Assembly: GCF_016734805.1 (NCBI RefSeq)
Contig: NZ_JAERQG010000001.1
Span: 1-64,000 of the forward strand
Source of the DNA: Marivirga atlantica
GTDB taxonomy: Bacteria; Bacteroidota; Bacteroidia; Cytophagales; Cyclobacteriaceae
DNA length: 64,000 nt
Direction: 5' to 3'
The translations under genes and the position numbers were made by a program. Positions 9,073 to 18,212 of the stretch are shown here, one piece after another. Below the pieces are notes generated by a model. It worked only from the letters and a program-made list of their open reading frames with translations, did no database searches and had not been told where the DNA came from. The number at the start of each line of letters is the position of its first letter. Within the stretch, counting starts at the first letter, position 1.

Positions 9073-10245
9073 TTAAACCATTTCATAGATTCCGGCAATA
9101 CCCTGGCCACCACCAATACAGGCTGTTACCATTCCGTATTTACCATTTGTACGTTTGAGCTCATTAAGAACTTGAACTGAAAGTTTAGCACCTGAACATC
9201 CTAATGGGTGTCCTAAAGCGATAGCTCCACCATTTACGTTAAGTTTGCTTGGGTCTAAATCAAGTTCACGAATAACAGCTAATGATTGAGCTGCAAATGC
9301 TTCATTTAGTTCTATTAAGTCAATGTCATTTTGCTTAAGACCAGCATTCTTCAATGCTTTCGGCACTGCTTCTACAGGTCCAATTCCCATTATTCTTGGT
9401 TCTACACCTGCTACACCGAAGCCTACCATTCTTGCAATAGGTTTTACGTTAAGCTCTTTTACCATTTTCTCAGACATTACCATCACGAAAGAGGCTCCAT
9501 CGTTAGTTGGTGAAGAGTTACCAGCTGTTACTGATCCACCTTGTGCAAATACAGGACGCAGTTTACCTAGTACTTCAGTACTGGTTCCGGCTCTCGGCCC
9601 CTCATCTTTTGCTACAGTATAAGTTCTGGATTTTTTCTTACCATCCTCAACGTAGGTTTCTGTTACATCTATTGGAACAATTTCATCGTCAAATTTGCCT
9701 TCCTCTTGTGCTTTAAGAGCTTTCATGTGCGATTGGTAAGCAAACTCATCCTGATCTTCTCTGGAAATTTTCCACTGCTGAGCAATTTGTTCAGCTGTAA
9801 GTCCCATAGAGGTATAATAATCAGGTGTTTCAGTAGCTATTTTATAATTCAATGCTGTTTTATAACCCATAATAGGCACTAATGACATAGACTCTGTACC
9901 ACCAGCTATGATGATATCAGCAAATCCAGCCTGAATTTTAGAAGCTGCCATGTTGATAGCTTCTAAGCCTGAACCACAGTATCTGTTTATTACAAGACCA
10001 GGCACTTCTTTACCTAATGCCAGTAAAGAAATCATTCTACCCATTTGCATACCCTGCTCAGCTTCCTGAACAGCATTACCTACAATCAGGTCATCAACCA
10101 TTTTATTTTCAACTCCCTCTACTTGAGAGACCAAATGCTTTATTACGTCAGAGGCCAAATCATCAGGTCGATAGAATCGGAAACCTCCTTTTTTAGCTCT
10201 AGTAACTGCAGATCTGTAACCTGCTACTATATATGCTGCTTCCAT
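9073..10245 (-). CDS. fadA: acetyl-CoA C-acyltransferase (3-ketoacyl-CoA thiolase)
   Basis: 390 residues, the usual thiolase length. It cleaves 3-ketoacyl-CoA with CoA in the last step of beta-oxidation. The nucleophilic Cys90 lies in [13 protein letters not shown]. The C-terminal half has [12 protein letters not shown], the [18 protein letters not shown] block with the catalytic His, and CIGGGQG with the second active-site Cys. Its partner fadN lies 64 bp upstream; a small hairpin occupies that gap. The activity is secure; chain-length range cannot be read from sequence. Confidence 0.95.
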   Translation of the reverse strand: MEAAYIVAGYRSAVTRAKKGGFRFYRPDDLASDVIKHLVSQVEGVENKMVDDLIVGNAVQEAEQGMQMGRMISLLALGKEVPGLVINRYCGSGLEAINMAASKIQAGFADIIIAGGTESMSLVPIMGYKTALNYKIATETPDYYTSMGLTAEQIAQQWKISREDQDEFAYQSHMKALKAQEEGKFDDEIVPIDVTETYVEDGKKKSRTYTVAKDEGPRAGTSTEVLGKLRPVFAQGGSVTAGNSSPTNDGASFVMVMSEKMVKELNVKPIARMVGFGVAGVEPRIMGIGPVEAVPKALKNAGLKQNDIDLIELNEAFAAQSLAVIRELDLDPSKLNVNGGAIALGHPLGCSGAKLSVQVLNELKRTNGKYGMVTACIGGGQGIAGIYEMV

Positions 10246-10264
10246 AATTTTATTTTTTTAATGA

Positions 10265-10280
10265 GCATCTTTCAAGATGC
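10265..10280 (-). other. small hairpin between fadN and fadA
   Basis: Perfect 7-bp inverted repeat GCATCTT / AAGATGC with a 2-nt loop in the 64-bp gap between the fadN stop and fadA start. No T-run follows, so it looks more like an mRNA processing or stability element than a terminator. Role unknown. Confidence 0.4.
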
Positions 10281-10309
10281 ATTCATTGTTAATTCTTAAT
10301 TGCTAAATC

Positions 10310-12712
10310 TTAATTTCTTAGTGGTTTACCACCTTGTAATACTGACTGAATTCTTTCCAGAGTTTTCTTCTCAGCTAAAAGTGATAAAAATGCTTCTCTT
10401 TCTAAATCCAGTAAATACTGTTCCGAAACTTCCTGAGGATAAGACAAGTCTCCACCACACATTACGTATGCTAATTTCTCAGCGATTTTCTTATCGTGAT
10501 CTGAGATGTAATTACCCATTCTCATTCCGTTAACTCCAGCCATGAAAAGTGCAATACCTGTTTTACCCTGAACCTTAATGTCTTCTCTTTGCTTAGGCAT
10601 TGTATATCCTTCAGCATGAAGTCTTAAAGCAGCGGCTTTAGCATCAGCAATTTGTCTTTCTCTATTGATACTGATATCGTCTGAAGGTCTGAGAATATTC
10701 ATATCTCTTGCTTCTTCAGCGGAAGTAGCAACTTTTGCCATTGCGATGTTCATAAATGCATTTTGTAGTGCATTTAATTCTACATCACCTGATTCTAAGC
10801 TGTCTGCTACTCTTAAGGCAAACTCTTTAGTTCCACCACCACCAGGGATAACGCCAACACCTACTTCAACTAAACCGATATAAGTTTCGGCAGAAGCCTG
10901 TACGTGGTCAGCATGCATAGTAAGCTCACAACCACCACCCAGTGACATATTATGTGGTGCTACTACAACAGGAACTGCTGAATATCTGGCACGCATCATG
11001 GTATTTTGGAATGAGCGAATCATGAAATCCAGTTCGTCATATTCCTGCTCGATGGCATACATAAATACCATACCTAGGTTAGCACCTAATGAGAAGTTTG
11101 ATCCTTCATTAGCGATTACAACGCCTTTGTACTTTTCTTCACCAAGTGAAATACCTTTATTGATGGCTTCAATTACACCGCCACCTAAAGTGTTAGACTT
11201 CGACTGGAATTCAACGCAAATCACTTCATCACCAAGATCGATGATGTTAGCTTCCGCATTACTCCAAATAGTTTTACCACTTTGCTTAAGATTTTCTAAG
11301 CTGATATATTCTTCTTCTCCTGGAATAGCTTTATATGATTTGTTATCGATATCATAATAATGCTTAATTCCTTTTTCTACTTTGTAGAATGATTTTGCAC
11401 CAGACTCCAACATGTCATAAACCCATTGATTCGGCTTATAACCCATCTCCTCCATTTTCTTAACAGTTTTCTCAACGCCAACGGTATCCCATGTTTCGAA
11501 AGGTCCAACTTCCCATCCGAAACCGGTGCAGATAGCCTGATCAATTCTGAAAAGCTCGTCTGAAATTTCAGGAATTCTGTTCGTTACATATTTAAATAAA
11601 CCAAAGAATGAATCTCTGTAGAATTCGCCTGCTTCATCTTTACCATTTAAAAGTACAGGAAATCTCTCTTTTAAATTTGAGATTTGCTTAGTCTGTTCTA
11701 AAGTGGCAAAGGTTGCTTTTTGCTTTGGCTCATATTCTAAAGTATCAAGGTTTAACGTAAGAATTTCTGTCTTGCCATCCTTCTTAGTTTTTTTGTAAAA
11801 ACCTTGACCAGTTTTATCACCTAACCACTTATTTTCTTCCAGTTTGTTAATAACATCTGGAAGTTTGAAAGTATCTCTACTCTCATCATTAGGTAAGTTT
11901 TCATAAAGACCATTAGCCACTTTTATTAAAGTATCAAGCCCAACCACATCAGAAGTTCTGAATGTTGCTGACTTTGGTCTACCAATTACAGGCCCAGTAA
12001 GCTTATCTACCTGATCGATATTTAAGCCCATTTTCTGCATGGTTTCAACCACCTTTAGGATTGCGTAGATCCCAACTCTATTAGCAATAAAAGCAGGAGT
12101 ATCTTTACATAAAACAGTTGTTTTACCTAAAAATAAATCACCATAATGCATACAGAAATCAACAATTGATTGATCTGTTTTTTTCGTTGGGATGATTTCT
12201 AAAAGCTTTAAATAACGCGGTGGGTTAAAAAAGTGAGTTCCTAGGAAATGCTTCTGGAAATCTTCACTTCTACCTTCAAGCATCATATTTATAGGAATAC
12301 CCGAAGTATTGGAAGAAATAATGGTACCTGGTGTTCTATGTTTTTCAACATTTTCGAAAACCTGCTTTTTGATATCTAATCTTTCAACTACAGCTTCGAT
12401 TACCCAGTCGCAATCCTTGATATCCTTCATGTTATCATCGAAGTTGCCTAAGGTAATTCTCTTGGCAAAGTCTTTATGATAAAGTGCTGCAGGTTTACTT
12501 TTCTTTGCAGCTTCAAAAGCTTCATTCACTATCTTATTTCTAAGAACAGGCGATTCAAGCGTTAAACCTTTTTTCTTTTCCTCTTCTGTAACCTCTCTTG
12601 GCACAATGTCAAGCAAAAGCACCTCAACGCCAATATTGGCAAAATGACAGGCAATTCGGGAACCCATGATTCCAGAACCTAGCACTGCTACTTTTCTGAT
12701 GACTCGTTTCAT
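10310..12712 (-). CDS. fadN: 3-hydroxyacyl-CoA dehydrogenase / enoyl-CoA hydratase (FadN type)
   Basis: 800 residues. Domain order is that of Bacillus FadN, not E. coli FadB: the NAD-binding dehydrogenase comes first (GSGIMG at 12-17, then SNTSGIPI and GTHFFNPPRYLKLLEI), its C-terminal helical domains follow to about 450, and an enoyl-CoA hydratase/crotonase-like domain ends the protein (NFSLGANLG, then MSLGGGCELTMHAD and VGVIPGGGGTKE). It would hydrate enoyl-CoA and oxidise 3-hydroxyacyl-CoA to feed FadA. It lies 107 bp after the MarR-type regulator on the same strand and probably belongs to its operon. Confidence 0.92.
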   Translation of the reverse strand: MKRVIRKVAVLGSGIMGSRIACHFANIGVEVLLLDIVPREVTEEEKKKGLTLESPVLRNKIVNEAFEAAKKSKPAALYHKDFAKRITLGNFDDNMKDIKDCDWVIEAVVERLDIKKQVFENVEKHRTPGTIISSNTSGIPINMMLEGRSEDFQKHFLGTHFFNPPRYLKLLEIIPTKKTDQSIVDFCMHYGDLFLGKTTVLCKDTPAFIANRVGIYAILKVVETMQKMGLNIDQVDKLTGPVIGRPKSATFRTSDVVGLDTLIKVANGLYENLPNDESRDTFKLPDVINKLEENKWLGDKTGQGFYKKTKKDGKTEILTLNLDTLEYEPKQKATFATLEQTKQISNLKERFPVLLNGKDEAGEFYRDSFFGLFKYVTNRIPEISDELFRIDQAICTGFGWEVGPFETWDTVGVEKTVKKMEEMGYKPNQWVYDMLESGAKSFYKVEKGIKHYYDIDNKSYKAIPGEEEYISLENLKQSGKTIWSNAEANIIDLGDEVICVEFQSKSNTLGGGVIEAINKGISLGEEKYKGVVIANEGSNFSLGANLGMVFMYAIEQEYDELDFMIRSFQNTMMRARYSAVPVVVAPHNMSLGGGCELTMHADHVQASAETYIGLVEVGVGVIPGGGGTKEFALRVADSLESGDVELNALQNAFMNIAMAKVATSAEEARDMNILRPSDDISINRERQIADAKAAALRLHAEGYTMPKQREDIKVQGKTGIALFMAGVNGMRMGNYISDHDKKIAEKLAYVMCGGDLSYPQEVSEQYLLDLEREAFLSLLAEKKTLERIQSVLQGGKPLRN

Positions 12713-12819
12713 GTGTATGTTTTGTTTTTAGTGGTCCAAAAAAATGCTCAGTTTAAGTTTTCTGATTGTAGTAAATCGATTGCACTAAATGAGCGTTTCT
12801 GTTTTAATTATTTGTTATC

Positions 12820-13284
12820 TTATAATTTATCAGGGGCCGTTTCTTTAGCCTGATAAATAGTATCTTCTTCAATTATTTGATTTATGGTATTAATGGTTTC
12901 GTAAAAAGCAGTCAGCTTCTCTTTATCAAGCCTCTTAAAAACCTCTTCATTAAAAGCCTTCACAGTTTCTCTTGAAATAGCTTTTTTCTCTATTCCTAAA
13001 TCCGTTAGGAAGATTCTCACGGAACGCTTGTCTTCCGGATCAGGCTTTTTATAAATCAAGCCTTTATCCTCCATACTTTTAAGCATACGCGTTAAACTCC
13101 TGCTTTCAAGCCCCATTAAAGGAGCAATTTTAGTAGCTGGCGTTCCTTCATTCGTATTGATGTTAAGCAACACAAAACCAATAGAAGTCGTTATACCATA
13201 TTGAATAGCCTGCTGGTTATACATACGTGAAATCGCATGCCAGGCCGCCTTTATATTATAATCTATTGCTTCCTCTCGTTTCAT
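12820..13284 (-). CDS. MarR family transcriptional regulator of the fad operon
   Basis: 154 residues starting at MKREEAID. An upstream in-frame ATG at 13314 would lie inside the operator palindrome and beyond the -7 promoter box, so 13284 is preferred. The winged-helix region (about 45-115) includes LMGLESRSLTRMLKSMEDKGLIYKKPDPEDKRSVRIFLTD, the canonical MarR recognition helix and wing. Placement upstream of fadN-fadA-fadE suggests an acyl-CoA- or fatty-acid-responsive repressor, by analogy with other fad regulators. A 34-bp perfect palindrome at its 5' end is the likely autoregulatory operator. Confidence 0.88.
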   Translation of the reverse strand: MKREEAIDYNIKAAWHAISRMYNQQAIQYGITTSIGFVLLNINTNEGTPATKIAPLMGLESRSLTRMLKSMEDKGLIYKKPDPEDKRSVRIFLTDLGIEKKAISRETVKAFNEEVFKRLDKEKLTAFYETINTINQIIEEDTIYQAKETAPDKL

Positions 13285-13296
13285 TGATTCAAATAT

Positions 13297-13330
13297 AATA
13301 AAAATAGTATGCATGCATACTATTTTTATT
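13297..13330. promoter_or_regulatory. 34-bp perfect palindrome, likely MarR operator
   Basis: Centred between 13313 and 13314. The left half is AATAAAAATAGTATGCA and the right half its exact reverse complement. It abuts a -7 box (TATATTTG on the minus strand, 13290-13297) just upstream of the marR start, the usual position for MarR autorepression. The operator role is inferred from position and symmetry. Confidence 0.75.
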
Positions 13331-13479
13331 GATTTTTTTCAGAATTTTTTGATAGAATAAAGAGACGGTTCAATGGTAAAGATTTGTATTTCCCCTAAAG
13401 ACCGGTATTTTATTTGTAAATCAATTAAGGATATATTTTGTTATGTAAATAGATAATTTATAAAACTGAAGCAGAATTT

Positions 13480-13656
13480 ATGATCTATTCATTAGTACAA
13501 ATACCACAAGGGGTACCTAACCCTGCAGATAGTGAGCCTCTTTTAATTAACTCAACCTTTGACATTATTCTCTACATAGTGCTTCCTATTTTAATCTTAA
13601 TAGGGTATTTCTTATGGAGAAAGCGTCAGAAAAAGAGAAATGAAGATAAGAACTAA
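13480..13656 (+). CDS. small single-pass membrane protein (58 aa)
   Basis: 58 residues starting MIYSLVQIPQGVPNPADSEP, then one hydrophobic segment (about 28-46, ILYIVLPILILIGYFL) and a basic tail (RKRQKKRNEDKN), so the N-terminus is probably outside. I recall similar VPNPAD-type small proteins in other Bacteroidota, often misannotated as adenylosuccinate synthetase; they have no known function. The ATG follows an AT-rich leader, and a strong bidirectional hairpin lies 24 bp after the stop. It is divergent from marR and convergent with nqrF. Existence is well supported by composition and terminator. Confidence 0.75.
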   Translation: MIYSLVQIPQGVPNPADSEPLLINSTFDIILYIVLPILILIGYFLWRKRQKKRNEDKN

Positions 13657-13680
13657 GTATTAGTAATTATTAGACATAAA

Positions 13681-13710
13681 AAAAGGAGACTTATAAATAA
13701 GTCTCCTTTT
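13681..13710. terminator. bidirectional terminator between the 58-aa gene and nqrF
   Basis: AAAAGGAGACTTA pairs with TAAGTCTCCTTTT (13-bp stem, 4-nt loop). A- and T-tracts on both sides let it serve both convergent transcripts. Confidence 0.8.
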
Positions 13711-13729
13711 CAATTCATTTGTTATTTGA

Positions 13730-15034
13730 TTAACCTCCGAAGTCATCAAATCTAATGTTCTCAGGTGGAACGCCTAATTCATCTAGCATTTTAAGCACAG
13801 CTGAATTCATCAATGGAGGTCCACATAAGTAATATTCAATTTCTTCCGGCTCCTTCTTATTCTTTAAGTAATTGTCGTAAAGTGCCTGGTGAATGAAACC
13901 TAAGTAACCATCACCTTCTTTATCATCTAAATCCTTTTTCACTTTCCAATTATCTTCTTCTAAAGGTTCAGAAAGTGCGATATTAAACTGGAAATTAGGA
14001 TTCTTCTCTTCAATATCTCTAAAGTGATCTACATAGAAAAGCTCTCTTTTAGACCTACCACCATACCAGTAAGATACTTTTCTATCAGTACCCTGAGTGT
14101 GAAATAAGTGGAAAATATGAGAACGTAATGGAGCCATTCCAGCACCACCACCAATATAAATCATTTCAGCATCTGATTCATTAATATGGAACTCACCATA
14201 AGGACCAGAAATAGTAACCTTATCACCTGGTTTTCTAGTAAACACATAAGAAGAACAGATTCCTGGGTTAACATCCATCCATTTGTTGTTTGCTCTATCC
14301 CATGGTGGAGTAGCAATACGGATATTCAACATGATGATGTTACCTTCTGCAGGGTGGTTAGCCATAGAGTAAGCTCTAAATATTGGCTCATCATTTTTCA
14401 TCACTAAATCCCAAAGGCCAAATTTATCCCAGTCTTCCTGGAAGATATCATCTTTATGTCCTAAATCAGGATGAGGAGTGATGTCCATATCTTTGAATTC
14501 ACAAGTAATAGCTGGTACATCAACCTGAATGTAACCACCAGACTCGAAATCAAGATTTTCACCTTCAGGTAACTGTACTACAAACTCTTTAATAAAAGTA
14601 GATACGTTATAGTTAGATTTAACAGTACACTCCCACTTCTTAATACCGAATATCTCTTCCGGTACTCGAATGTGCATATCCTGTTTTACTTTTACCTGAC
14701 ATGAAAGTCTTACATTGTCTTTCTTTTCAGCCCTACTTAAATGGCCTTCTTCGGTTGGTAATACTTCACCACCACCGTCTTCAACAACGCATTTACACAT
14801 AGCGCAAGTACCACCTCCACCACAAGCTGATGGCAAGTAAACACTTTCACTTGACAGGGTTGAAAGCAAGGTAGAACCTGCTTTTGTTACGATAGGATTC
14901 TCCTCATCGCCATTTACATAAATATTAACCGGGCCTGTTTGCACTAATTTTGATTGGGCAAACAATAGTATAAATACCAAAATCAGGATTAATACTGTAA
15001 AGGCAAGGACTGAGGTTATGATTACTGATGTCAT
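13730..15034 (-). CDS. nqrF: Na+-translocating NADH:quinone reductase subunit F
   Basis: 434 residues. NqrF is the NADH-oxidising entry subunit of the sodium-pumping NQR complex in the inner membrane. Order: one N-terminal membrane helix (about 4-26), a 2Fe-2S ferredoxin domain with Cys71, Cys77, Cys80 and Cys112, an FAD-binding domain ([12 protein letters not shown]) and an NAD-binding domain ([13 protein letters not shown], then YLCGPPLMN), ending in the conserved DDFGG. It is slightly longer than the usual ~407. It stands alone here with no nqrA-E next to it. A -7-like box is at 15079-15086. Confidence 0.94.
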   Translation of the reverse strand: MTSVIITSVLAFTVLILILVFILLFAQSKLVQTGPVNIYVNGDEENPIVTKAGSTLLSTLSSESVYLPSACGGGGTCAMCKCVVEDGGGEVLPTEEGHLSRAEKKDNVRLSCQVKVKQDMHIRVPEEIFGIKKWECTVKSNYNVSTFIKEFVVQLPEGENLDFESGGYIQVDVPAITCEFKDMDITPHPDLGHKDDIFQEDWDKFGLWDLVMKNDEPIFRAYSMANHPAEGNIIMLNIRIATPPWDRANNKWMDVNPGICSSYVFTRKPGDKVTISGPYGEFHINESDAEMIYIGGGAGMAPLRSHIFHLFHTQGTDRKVSYWYGGRSKRELFYVDHFRDIEEKNPNFQFNIALSEPLEEDNWKVKKDLDDKEGDGYLGFIHQALYDNYLKNKKEPEEIEYYLCGPPLMNSAVLKMLDELGVPPENIRFDDFGG

Positions 15035-15078
15035 GAACTCCTTTTAGTTTTGTTCTTTCTATTCAATTAATTGAAGTG

Positions 15079-15086
15079 CAAATATA
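15079..15086 (-). promoter_or_regulatory. candidate -7 box for nqrF
   Basis: TATATTTG on the minus strand fits TAnnTTTG, 45 nt upstream of the nqrF start. No TTTG is found at the ideal 19-21 nt spacing, so the assignment is tentative. Confidence 0.4.
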
Positions 15087-15182
15087 TTAGATAATAGACA
15101 AAAGCGTAAGCACAGACTATTAATTTTTGCAAATCGGTACTGTAACAAGATGTTTCTTAAAAAAGTTAGCTCATTTACTAAT

Positions 15183-16163
15183 TTATTTAAGCATGCTTTT
15201 CCATGTTCCCTTCATGCTATTATACTTTAGGGTAGATGGTAGCGCCTTCCAAAAATATTGATTCATTTCAACCGCAAAAGAGGGTTGCATATAACAATTA
15301 ATAGTACAACCCTCACATTCCGGCATTCTACCTTCCAAAGAAATATGTTGTTGAACTGCGGCTGAATTATATAATTGAACCAAATTGTTATCAATGGGAA
15401 ATTTCTTTTTACCAAGATGGTAGCACGGAACTACTAATTCGTTGAATGGTGAAATCACTATACTTGAACTAGCTGCTTTACATACCGGATCGGCAACTTT
15501 ATTCCCTCCATTTCTTCTTAAATCAATAAAAGCTTCGTTCAAATAGATGTTTCTCATTTTTCCATAAGCCGAAAGCCTGTCTAAGTTATCTTCAGATAAT
15601 GCTCCACCATCATCAATATCGTTATAACCAAATACCGGATTAATTATCAAGACTAGATTGTTGGGTAGACAAATTTGAAGATATATATCTTCAATTTGAT
15701 CAATATTGCTATTCATCGCTGTAAAGATGATATCTGGTCGTTCACCTAACCGCTTAGCTATTTGGATAGATTCCATAACGAAATCATAGCAGGCCACTCC
15801 TCTACCTGTATCATGCTCCTCTTTGTCAAAACTATCAAGTGAAAAGTGGAGCATATCTACGTTACCTTTCAGCTGCTCCGCCTTTTTTGGATACAGCAAA
15901 CAGTTAGTTGTTACCGTTGTCATGAAGCCGAGCGACTTCGCATAGGATAAATATTCTGGAAGTTCTTGATGCAGTAGCGGTTCACCGCCTGTAAAGTCAA
16001 TTACTTTAACGCCTAAGGATTTTAGGCCCAAAAGATTTTGTTTCAGGTTATCAAACTTTACATAAGGACTTGGCTTTTCCCAAATATCACAGAAATAACA
16101 GCTAGCATTGCAGCGATAAGTGAGATAGTAATTACATAAAACCGGTTTTTTAATAAGCCGCAT
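15183..16163 (-). CDS. radical SAM protein with C-terminal cysteine-rich domain
   Basis: About 326 residues from the ATG at 16163; an in-frame TTG lies two codons earlier. The radical SAM 4Fe-4S motif CNASCYFC starts near residue 18, followed by FTGGEPLLHQELPEYL, TTNCL and the LHFSLDSF strand. The C-terminal part has a SPASM-like cysteine set (CKAASSSIVISPFNELVVPC, then CEGCTINCYM), suggesting auxiliary Fe-S binding as in peptide-modifying or HpnH-like enzymes. The substrate is unknown: no precursor peptide or pathway partner is adjacent. A small secreted protein gene lies 47 bp upstream on the same strand. Confidence 0.85.
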   Translation of the reverse strand: MRLIKKPVLCNYYLTYRCNASCYFCDIWEKPSPYVKFDNLKQNLLGLKSLGVKVIDFTGGEPLLHQELPEYLSYAKSLGFMTTVTTNCLLYPKKAEQLKGNVDMLHFSLDSFDKEEHDTGRGVACYDFVMESIQIAKRLGERPDIIFTAMNSNIDQIEDIYLQICLPNNLVLIINPVFGYNDIDDGGALSEDNLDRLSAYGKMRNIYLNEAFIDLRRNGGNKVADPVCKAASSSIVISPFNELVVPCYHLGKKKFPIDNNLVQLYNSAAVQQHISLEGRMPECEGCTINCYMQPSFAVEMNQYFWKALPSTLKYNSMKGTWKSMLK

Positions 16164-16210
16164 AATCAAAGCTACGCAGCAAAAAGGCAGTTAACAATGA
16201 GTGATGACAA

Positions 16211-16528
16211 TTATTCTGAAAGGTGTTTAATTTTTAATATTTCAACCTGAGGAATTTTATTATCAGGAGACATCCCACATTGGAAAGCAGAATCAAGGTA
16301 TTTAACCATTACCTGAACTGTAATATTCTTTTTTTGGAAGCTTTCAGGAAGCTCGACTGGACTAAAACTTTGGTCGTTAATTTCGAGCAACCAACCGCAA
16401 CCATCGGCAGCTACCAAACCAGTGAATATTATCTCAGCTTCTACCATTTCAGAAGTACCATCATTCTCACATTGAAAAGCCATAGACAAACAAATAAATA
16501 AAAGGATGATAGAAAGTATTCTTTTCAT
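16211..16528 (-). CDS. small secreted or lipoprotein-like hypothetical protein
   Basis: 105 residues. The N-terminus MKRILSIILLFICLSMAFQC is a hydrophobic export signal; Cys20 sits where a lipobox cysteine would, but AFQC is not a good lipobox, so either a lipoprotein or an ordinary signal peptide is possible. Mature cysteines (ADGCGW, AFQCGM) could form a disulfide. I do not recognise the family. It lies 47 bp upstream of the radical SAM gene on the same strand and may be co-transcribed; it does not look like a RiPP precursor. Confidence 0.6.
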   Translation of the reverse strand: MKRILSIILLFICLSMAFQCENDGTSEMVEAEIIFTGLVAADGCGWLLEINDQSFSPVELPESFQKKNITVQVMVKYLDSAFQCGMSPDNKIPQVEILKIKHLSE

Positions 16529-16578
16529 AAGGTTATTTATAATTTAGGTTCACTAATTGAGACACAAACATTTGAAAA

Positions 16579-17103
16579 ATGGTTGTAGAAGAGCTTCGAG
16601 ACAAAATATTGACACCAGAAAATTTCACCGAAAAAGATGGAGTTCGATTAGCACGAAGCCTATATAAACAACCAGCATCTGTTGATTTGGTTATTGATGA
16701 ATTTCTTTCCGAGGATTTAAGGCTTAGACAAAGGATTTCATGGGTATTGATGGCTTTTCCCTCGCTCGATCAATTTTGCCTTGCACCACATATTGAAAGA
16801 TTAATCTCAATACTATTCAATACTAATGAGGATAGTCTTAAAAGAAATATTCTTAGACTACTTCAAATTCAACCTATTCCGAAAGCATATCACGGTAAGC
16901 TGATTGATTTTTGTTTCAAAATATTGGAGGATAAAAAGGAAGCCGTAGCTATTCAAGTTTTTGCAATGACTGTAGTTAGTAATTTAGCAAAACCTTACCC
17001 AGAACTACTTAACGAACTAGCGCTACTTTTAGAAGCCAATTATGAATACGGTACAGCGGGTTATAAATCCAGAGCACGAAAAATAATAAGTGAGATTAAA
17101 TAA
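16579..17103 (+). CDS. hypothetical protein, HEAT-repeat-like
   Basis: 174 residues, all predicted helical with no signal or membrane segment. Paired amphipathic helices (for example SLKRNILRLLQIQPIPKAYH then GKLIDFCFKILEDKKEAVAI) resemble HEAT/ARM repeats, which usually mediate protein contacts. I cannot name a family. It is divergent from the small secreted gene and convergent with accD, sharing a hairpin terminator with it. Confidence 0.65.
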   Translation: MVVEELRDKILTPENFTEKDGVRLARSLYKQPASVDLVIDEFLSEDLRLRQRISWVLMAFPSLDQFCLAPHIERLISILFNTNEDSLKRNILRLLQIQPIPKAYHGKLIDFCFKILEDKKEAVAIQVFAMTVVSNLAKPYPELLNELALLLEANYEYGTAGYKSRARKIISEIK

Positions 17104-17105
17104 AA

Positions 17106-17126
17106 AAGGTGACCCAAAGTCACCTT
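17106..17126. terminator. hairpin between the HEAT-like gene and accD
   Basis: AAGGTGAC / GTCACCTT (8-bp stem, 5-nt loop) just after the HEAT-like stop and 25 bp before the accD stop. It could serve both converging transcripts. Confidence 0.6.
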
Positions 17127-17150
17127 ATATAATATCATCTATGTTTACTG

Positions 17151-17990
17151 TTAACTCAGCATTTTGAGTAAAGTTGTTAGTTTACTCTTTAACTGTCTTC
17201 TGTCAACTATAAAATCCAGGAAACCATGGTCTTTAACAAACTCAGCACTTTGGAAGCCTTTAGGTAAATCTTTACCAATGGTTTCTCTAATAACCCTTGG
17301 ACCTGCAAAACCGATGAGCGCACCTGGTTCCGCAATATTGAAATCGCCTAGCATGGCATAGGATGCCGTTACACCTCCTGTAGTTGGGTCAGTTAATAAA
17401 GAAATATAAGGTATTTTTGCTTCTGAAAGCTGCGCTAGCTTAGCGGATGTTTTAGCCATCTGCATTAAAGAGAAACCCGCTTCCATCATTCTGGCACCAC
17501 CGGATTTAGAAATCATTAGAAATGGTACTTTCTTTTTGATGGAATAATCAATAGCTCTGGCAATTTTCTCACCAACTACTGAGCCCATTGAGCCGCCAAT
17601 GAAAGAGAAATCCATACAGGCAATACAAATTGGTTGACCATTCATTTTACCATGAGCAGATCTCACAGCATCTTTAAGCTCTGTTTTTTCTTGCGTTTGC
17701 TTAATCCTGGCAGGATACGGTTTGCTATCCACAAAATCTAATGGATCACCAGAGGTCATATCTTTATCAAGCTCAGTGAACTTATTGTCATCAAAAAGAA
17801 TTTCGAAATATTCCTTTGAGCCAATTCTTACATGATAATCATCTTCAGGACTTACATAGGCATTTTCCTTTAACTCCCGCATATGGATAATCTTTCCATT
17901 AGGCGTTTTATACCATAAGCCGTCAGGCGCTTCTTTCTTATTTTCAGTAGGTGTTAATATTCCTTTGTTTTGTCGCTTAAACCAAGCCAT
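17151..17990 (-). CDS. accD: acetyl-CoA carboxylase carboxyltransferase subunit beta
   Basis: 279 residues. AccD pairs with AccA to carboxylate acetyl-CoA from biotin in the first committed step of fatty-acid synthesis. The crotonase-fold core is clear: [57 protein letters not shown] and [14 protein letters not shown]. The N-terminal zinc ribbon of E. coli AccD (two CxxC pairs) has lost all four cysteines here: the region reads [17 protein letters not shown] and [14 protein letters not shown] recall the same loss in other Bacteroidota. A promoter is visible at 18017-18048. Confidence 0.94.
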   Translation of the reverse strand: MAWFKRQNKGILTPTENKKEAPDGLWYKTPNGKIIHMRELKENAYVSPEDDYHVRIGSKEYFEILFDDNKFTELDKDMTSGDPLDFVDSKPYPARIKQTQEKTELKDAVRSAHGKMNGQPICIACMDFSFIGGSMGSVVGEKIARAIDYSIKKKVPFLMISKSGGARMMEAGFSLMQMAKTSAKLAQLSEAKIPYISLLTDPTTGGVTASYAMLGDFNIAEPGALIGFAGPRVIRETIGKDLPKGFQSAEFVKDHGFLDFIVDRRQLKSKLTTLLKMLS

Positions 17991-18016
17991 ACACTAATTT
18001 TCGATTTGTGTGGCAA

Positions 18017-18048
18017 CAAAGATAAACCAATTGGTTCTTAATTACCAA
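18017..18048 (-). promoter_or_regulatory. candidate promoter of accD
   Basis: Minus-strand TATCTTTG (TAnnTTTG, 18017-18024) is preceded, after 20 nt, by TTGG (18045-18048), a one-base variant of the TTTG element. The leader to accD would be about 20 nt. Confidence 0.5.
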
Positions 18049-18212
18049 TTGCATTTTACATAAAGGTAAATCATCATAATAGCACACATTGTAACAGCCT
18101 CTTGAAGCAGATGAACCAACTTAAAATATCGATAAGACTTACATCTGCATCGATTAGCAGAATCATTCCAGCAACCTCAGCGTTTCATGAATGAATAAAT
18201 CAATATTTCATT

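Noticed and set aside
13297-13330. Palindrome upstream of marR as an intrinsic terminator
   Set aside because: It is centred at the promoter with A/T arms, has no downstream T-run beyond its own arm, and sits where an operator is expected.
15183-16528. RiPP biosynthesis pair (small peptide plus radical SAM enzyme)
   Set aside because: The small gene has an export signal at its N-terminus and no leader/core pattern or repeated core residues, so a precursor role is unlikely.
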